The notes under the pieces were generated by a model. That model worked only from the letters and a program-made list of their open reading frames with translations. It was not told the origin of the DNA and made no database searches. This document shows, piece after piece, positions 62,903 through 64,000 of a stretch of DNA of 64,000 bases. Position 1 is the stretch's first letter, and every line of letters begins with the position of its first letter. Origin of the DNA: Alphaproteobacteria bacterium (GTDB lineage: Bacteria > Pseudomonadota > Alphaproteobacteria > Micavibrionales > Micavibrionaceae); NCBI GenBank assembly GCA_009995595.1, contig JAACPE010000001.1, positions 558,001-622,000 of the forward strand, read 5' to 3'. The position numbers were made by a program, and so were the translations under genes.

Positions 62903-63948
62903 GTGAGGCCATGAAAAACCCACAGCTTCAATCAATGCAGGCTGATATGGAACATGTAGAAGAAAACCCGCTTCGTCCCAATCAACTCTCTGAATTTATC
63001 GGTCAAGAAACCCTGCGGGAAAATTTAAAAGTTTATATCGAGGCCGCCAAAGTGCGTGGTGATGCAATGGATCATGTACTCCTTTTTGGTCCACCCGGCC
63101 TTGGTAAAACCACACTCGCACAAATTATTGCCCGTGAAATGGGTGTTGGCTTTCGTGCAACCTCTGGCCCAGTGATAAGCAAGGCAGGGGACTTAGCTGC
63201 TATCCTTACTAATCTTCAACCGCATGACGTCCTTTTTATCGACGAGATTCACCGTCTAAGCACCGCCGTTGAAGAAATCCTTTATCCTGCGATGGAAGAT
63301 AATAAACTTGATCTCATCATTGGCGAAGGGCCTGCTGCAAGGTCTGTTCAAATTGATTTACCGCCCTTCACCCTTATTGGAGCAACAACGCGTAGTGGCT
63401 TGCTCACGAACCCATTGCGTGATCGCTTTGGTATTCCGCTTCGCCTTGAATTTTATACGAATGAGGAATTGACTAAAATTGTGGCGCGCTCGGCGCGGCT
63501 TTTGGATATGCCGCTCACCCAAGAAGGGGCGTTTGAAATTGCGCGGCGCTCCCGCGGCACGCCCCGTATTGCGGGACGCCTGACGCGCCGTGTTCGGGAT
63601 TTTGCCCAAGTGGCCAATGTTAAAGAAATTGATATCAAAATTGCTGATATCGCCATGCAAAAAATGGATGTGGATGCTCAGGGTCTTGATTCAATGGATC
63701 ATCGCTATATGCGCTGCATTATCGAAAATTATGGCGGCGGCCCCGTTGGTGTTGAAACAATTGCCGCCGTTCTCTCTGAACAGCGTGATGTGATTGAGGA
63801 TGTTATCGAGCCATATCTTGTGCAACAGGGCTTTATTAATCGTACACCGCGTGGGCGTGTTATGAGCGAAAAGGGCTATAAATATCTTGGATTAAAGCCT
63901 AAGATACCTTCTGAAGTGATTCAGAAGGATCTTTTAGATGAGCAATAA
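62899..63948 (+). CDS. ruvB: Holliday junction branch migration helicase RuvB
   Basis: A 349-residue AAA+ motor. [20 protein letters not shown] opens the domain, Walker A is GPPGLGKTT, Walker [10 protein letters not shown], sensor 1 [18 protein letters not shown], and the C-terminal winged helix includes [13 protein letters not shown]. It drives branch migration with RuvA. The ATG overlaps the ruvA stop by 4 bp. Confidence 0.98.
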   Translation: MSEAMKNPQLQSMQADMEHVEENPLRPNQLSEFIGQETLRENLKVYIEAAKVRGDAMDHVLLFGPPGLGKTTLAQIIAREMGVGFRATSGPVISKAGDLAAILTNLQPHDVLFIDEIHRLSTAVEEILYPAMEDNKLDLIIGEGPAARSVQIDLPPFTLIGATTRSGLLTNPLRDRFGIPLRLEFYTNEELTKIVARSARLLDMPLTQEGAFEIARRSRGTPRIAGRLTRRVRDFAQVANVKEIDIKIADIAMQKMDVDAQGLDSMDHRYMRCIIENYGGGPVGVETIAAVLSEQRDVIEDVIEPYLVQQGFINRTPRGRVMSEKGYKYLGLKPKIPSEVIQKDLLDEQ

Positions 63949-64000
63949 CGCCCTACACAAAACACATAAAGCTGATTTTCGGGTCTATTATGAAGACACC
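63938..64000 (+). CDS. ybgC: Tol-Pal-associated acyl-CoA thioesterase YbgC, 5' end only
   Basis: The first 21 codons before the window ends. The translation runs [20 protein letters not shown] and continues with T; RVYYEDTD is the start of the hot-dog thioesterase motif of YbgC. It overlaps the ruvB end by 11 bp. The ruvB-ybgC-tolQ order is typical of proteobacteria, so the tol-pal genes likely follow outside the window. Confidence 0.8.
   Translation, partial: MSNNALHKTHKADFRVYYEDT

Overview
This 64 kb window is a chromosomal housekeeping segment of an alphaproteobacterium, moderately AT-leaning by eye. The lineage call rests on several markers: a PopZ-type (DUF2497) protein next to valS, an ECF sigma factor followed by an NrsF (DUF1109) anti-sigma, a mitochondrial-type complex I accessory subunit (NDUFS4 family), an XRE regulator beside metK and lnt, the phoH-ybeY-corC-lnt block, and a 6S RNA between zapA and the 5-formyl-THF cyclo-ligase gene. 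The mix recalls Micavibrio-like free-living alphaproteobacteria, but genus cannot be settled from the sequence alone. I found no CRISPR array, prophage, transposase or rRNA.

Layout. 1-1.9 kb: rlmJ 5' end, a glycerophosphodiesterase, a SET-domain protein and a DUF2177 membrane protein. 2-7.5 kb: pnp, then a plus-strand insert (two tandem cysteine-rich exported proteins, gpmA, a palindromic repeat, ppa) and a nucleoside hydrolase, which together separate pnp from rpsO. 7.5-21.3 kb: a minus-strand translation and cell-envelope block: phoH, ybeY, corC, lnt, an XRE regulator, metK, trmB, terminator, rimP, nusA, infB, an unknown membrane gene, rbfA, truB, rpsO. 21.4-35 kb: an unknown gene, miaB, a hydroxyacid dehydrogenase, an AGCS symporter, a 770-residue coiled-coil membrane protein, a HAD protein, a patatin, msbA, a CBS protein with an NhaD-like transporter, and a DUF192 lipoprotein. 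35.4-44.5 kb: tRNA-Pro, ECF sigma/NrsF, NDUFS4, tRNA-Arg, a RimK/RimB/M42-peptidase operon, amt, a repeat-tailed DEAD-box helicase, and a 42-residue lipoprotein.

44.6-53.9 kb: a MuiA-family protein, a YdcF-like protein, tRNA-Asn and tRNA-Cys, pcm, popZ, valS, rpmE and epmA. 54-58.5 kb: a minus-strand tkt-gap-fba operon ending in a membrane-anchored EndoU-like domain. 58.6-64 kb: a DUF4164-like protein, zapA, 6S RNA, fau, a YmdB-type phosphodiesterase, yebC, ruvCAB and the start of ybgC.

Most of the window is conserved core machinery. The unusual points are an orphan EndoU-like gene with a changed catalytic position, a phoH that seems to need an AUA start codon, a foreign-looking gene fitted exactly between infB and rbfA, twin hairpins where ylxR is usually found, the RimK/RimB/M42 module, tandem cysteine-rich paralogues, and a dyad containing DnaA-box-like sites. 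I see no clear new multi-gene system; the EndoU and RimK/RimB/M42 loci are the best leads.
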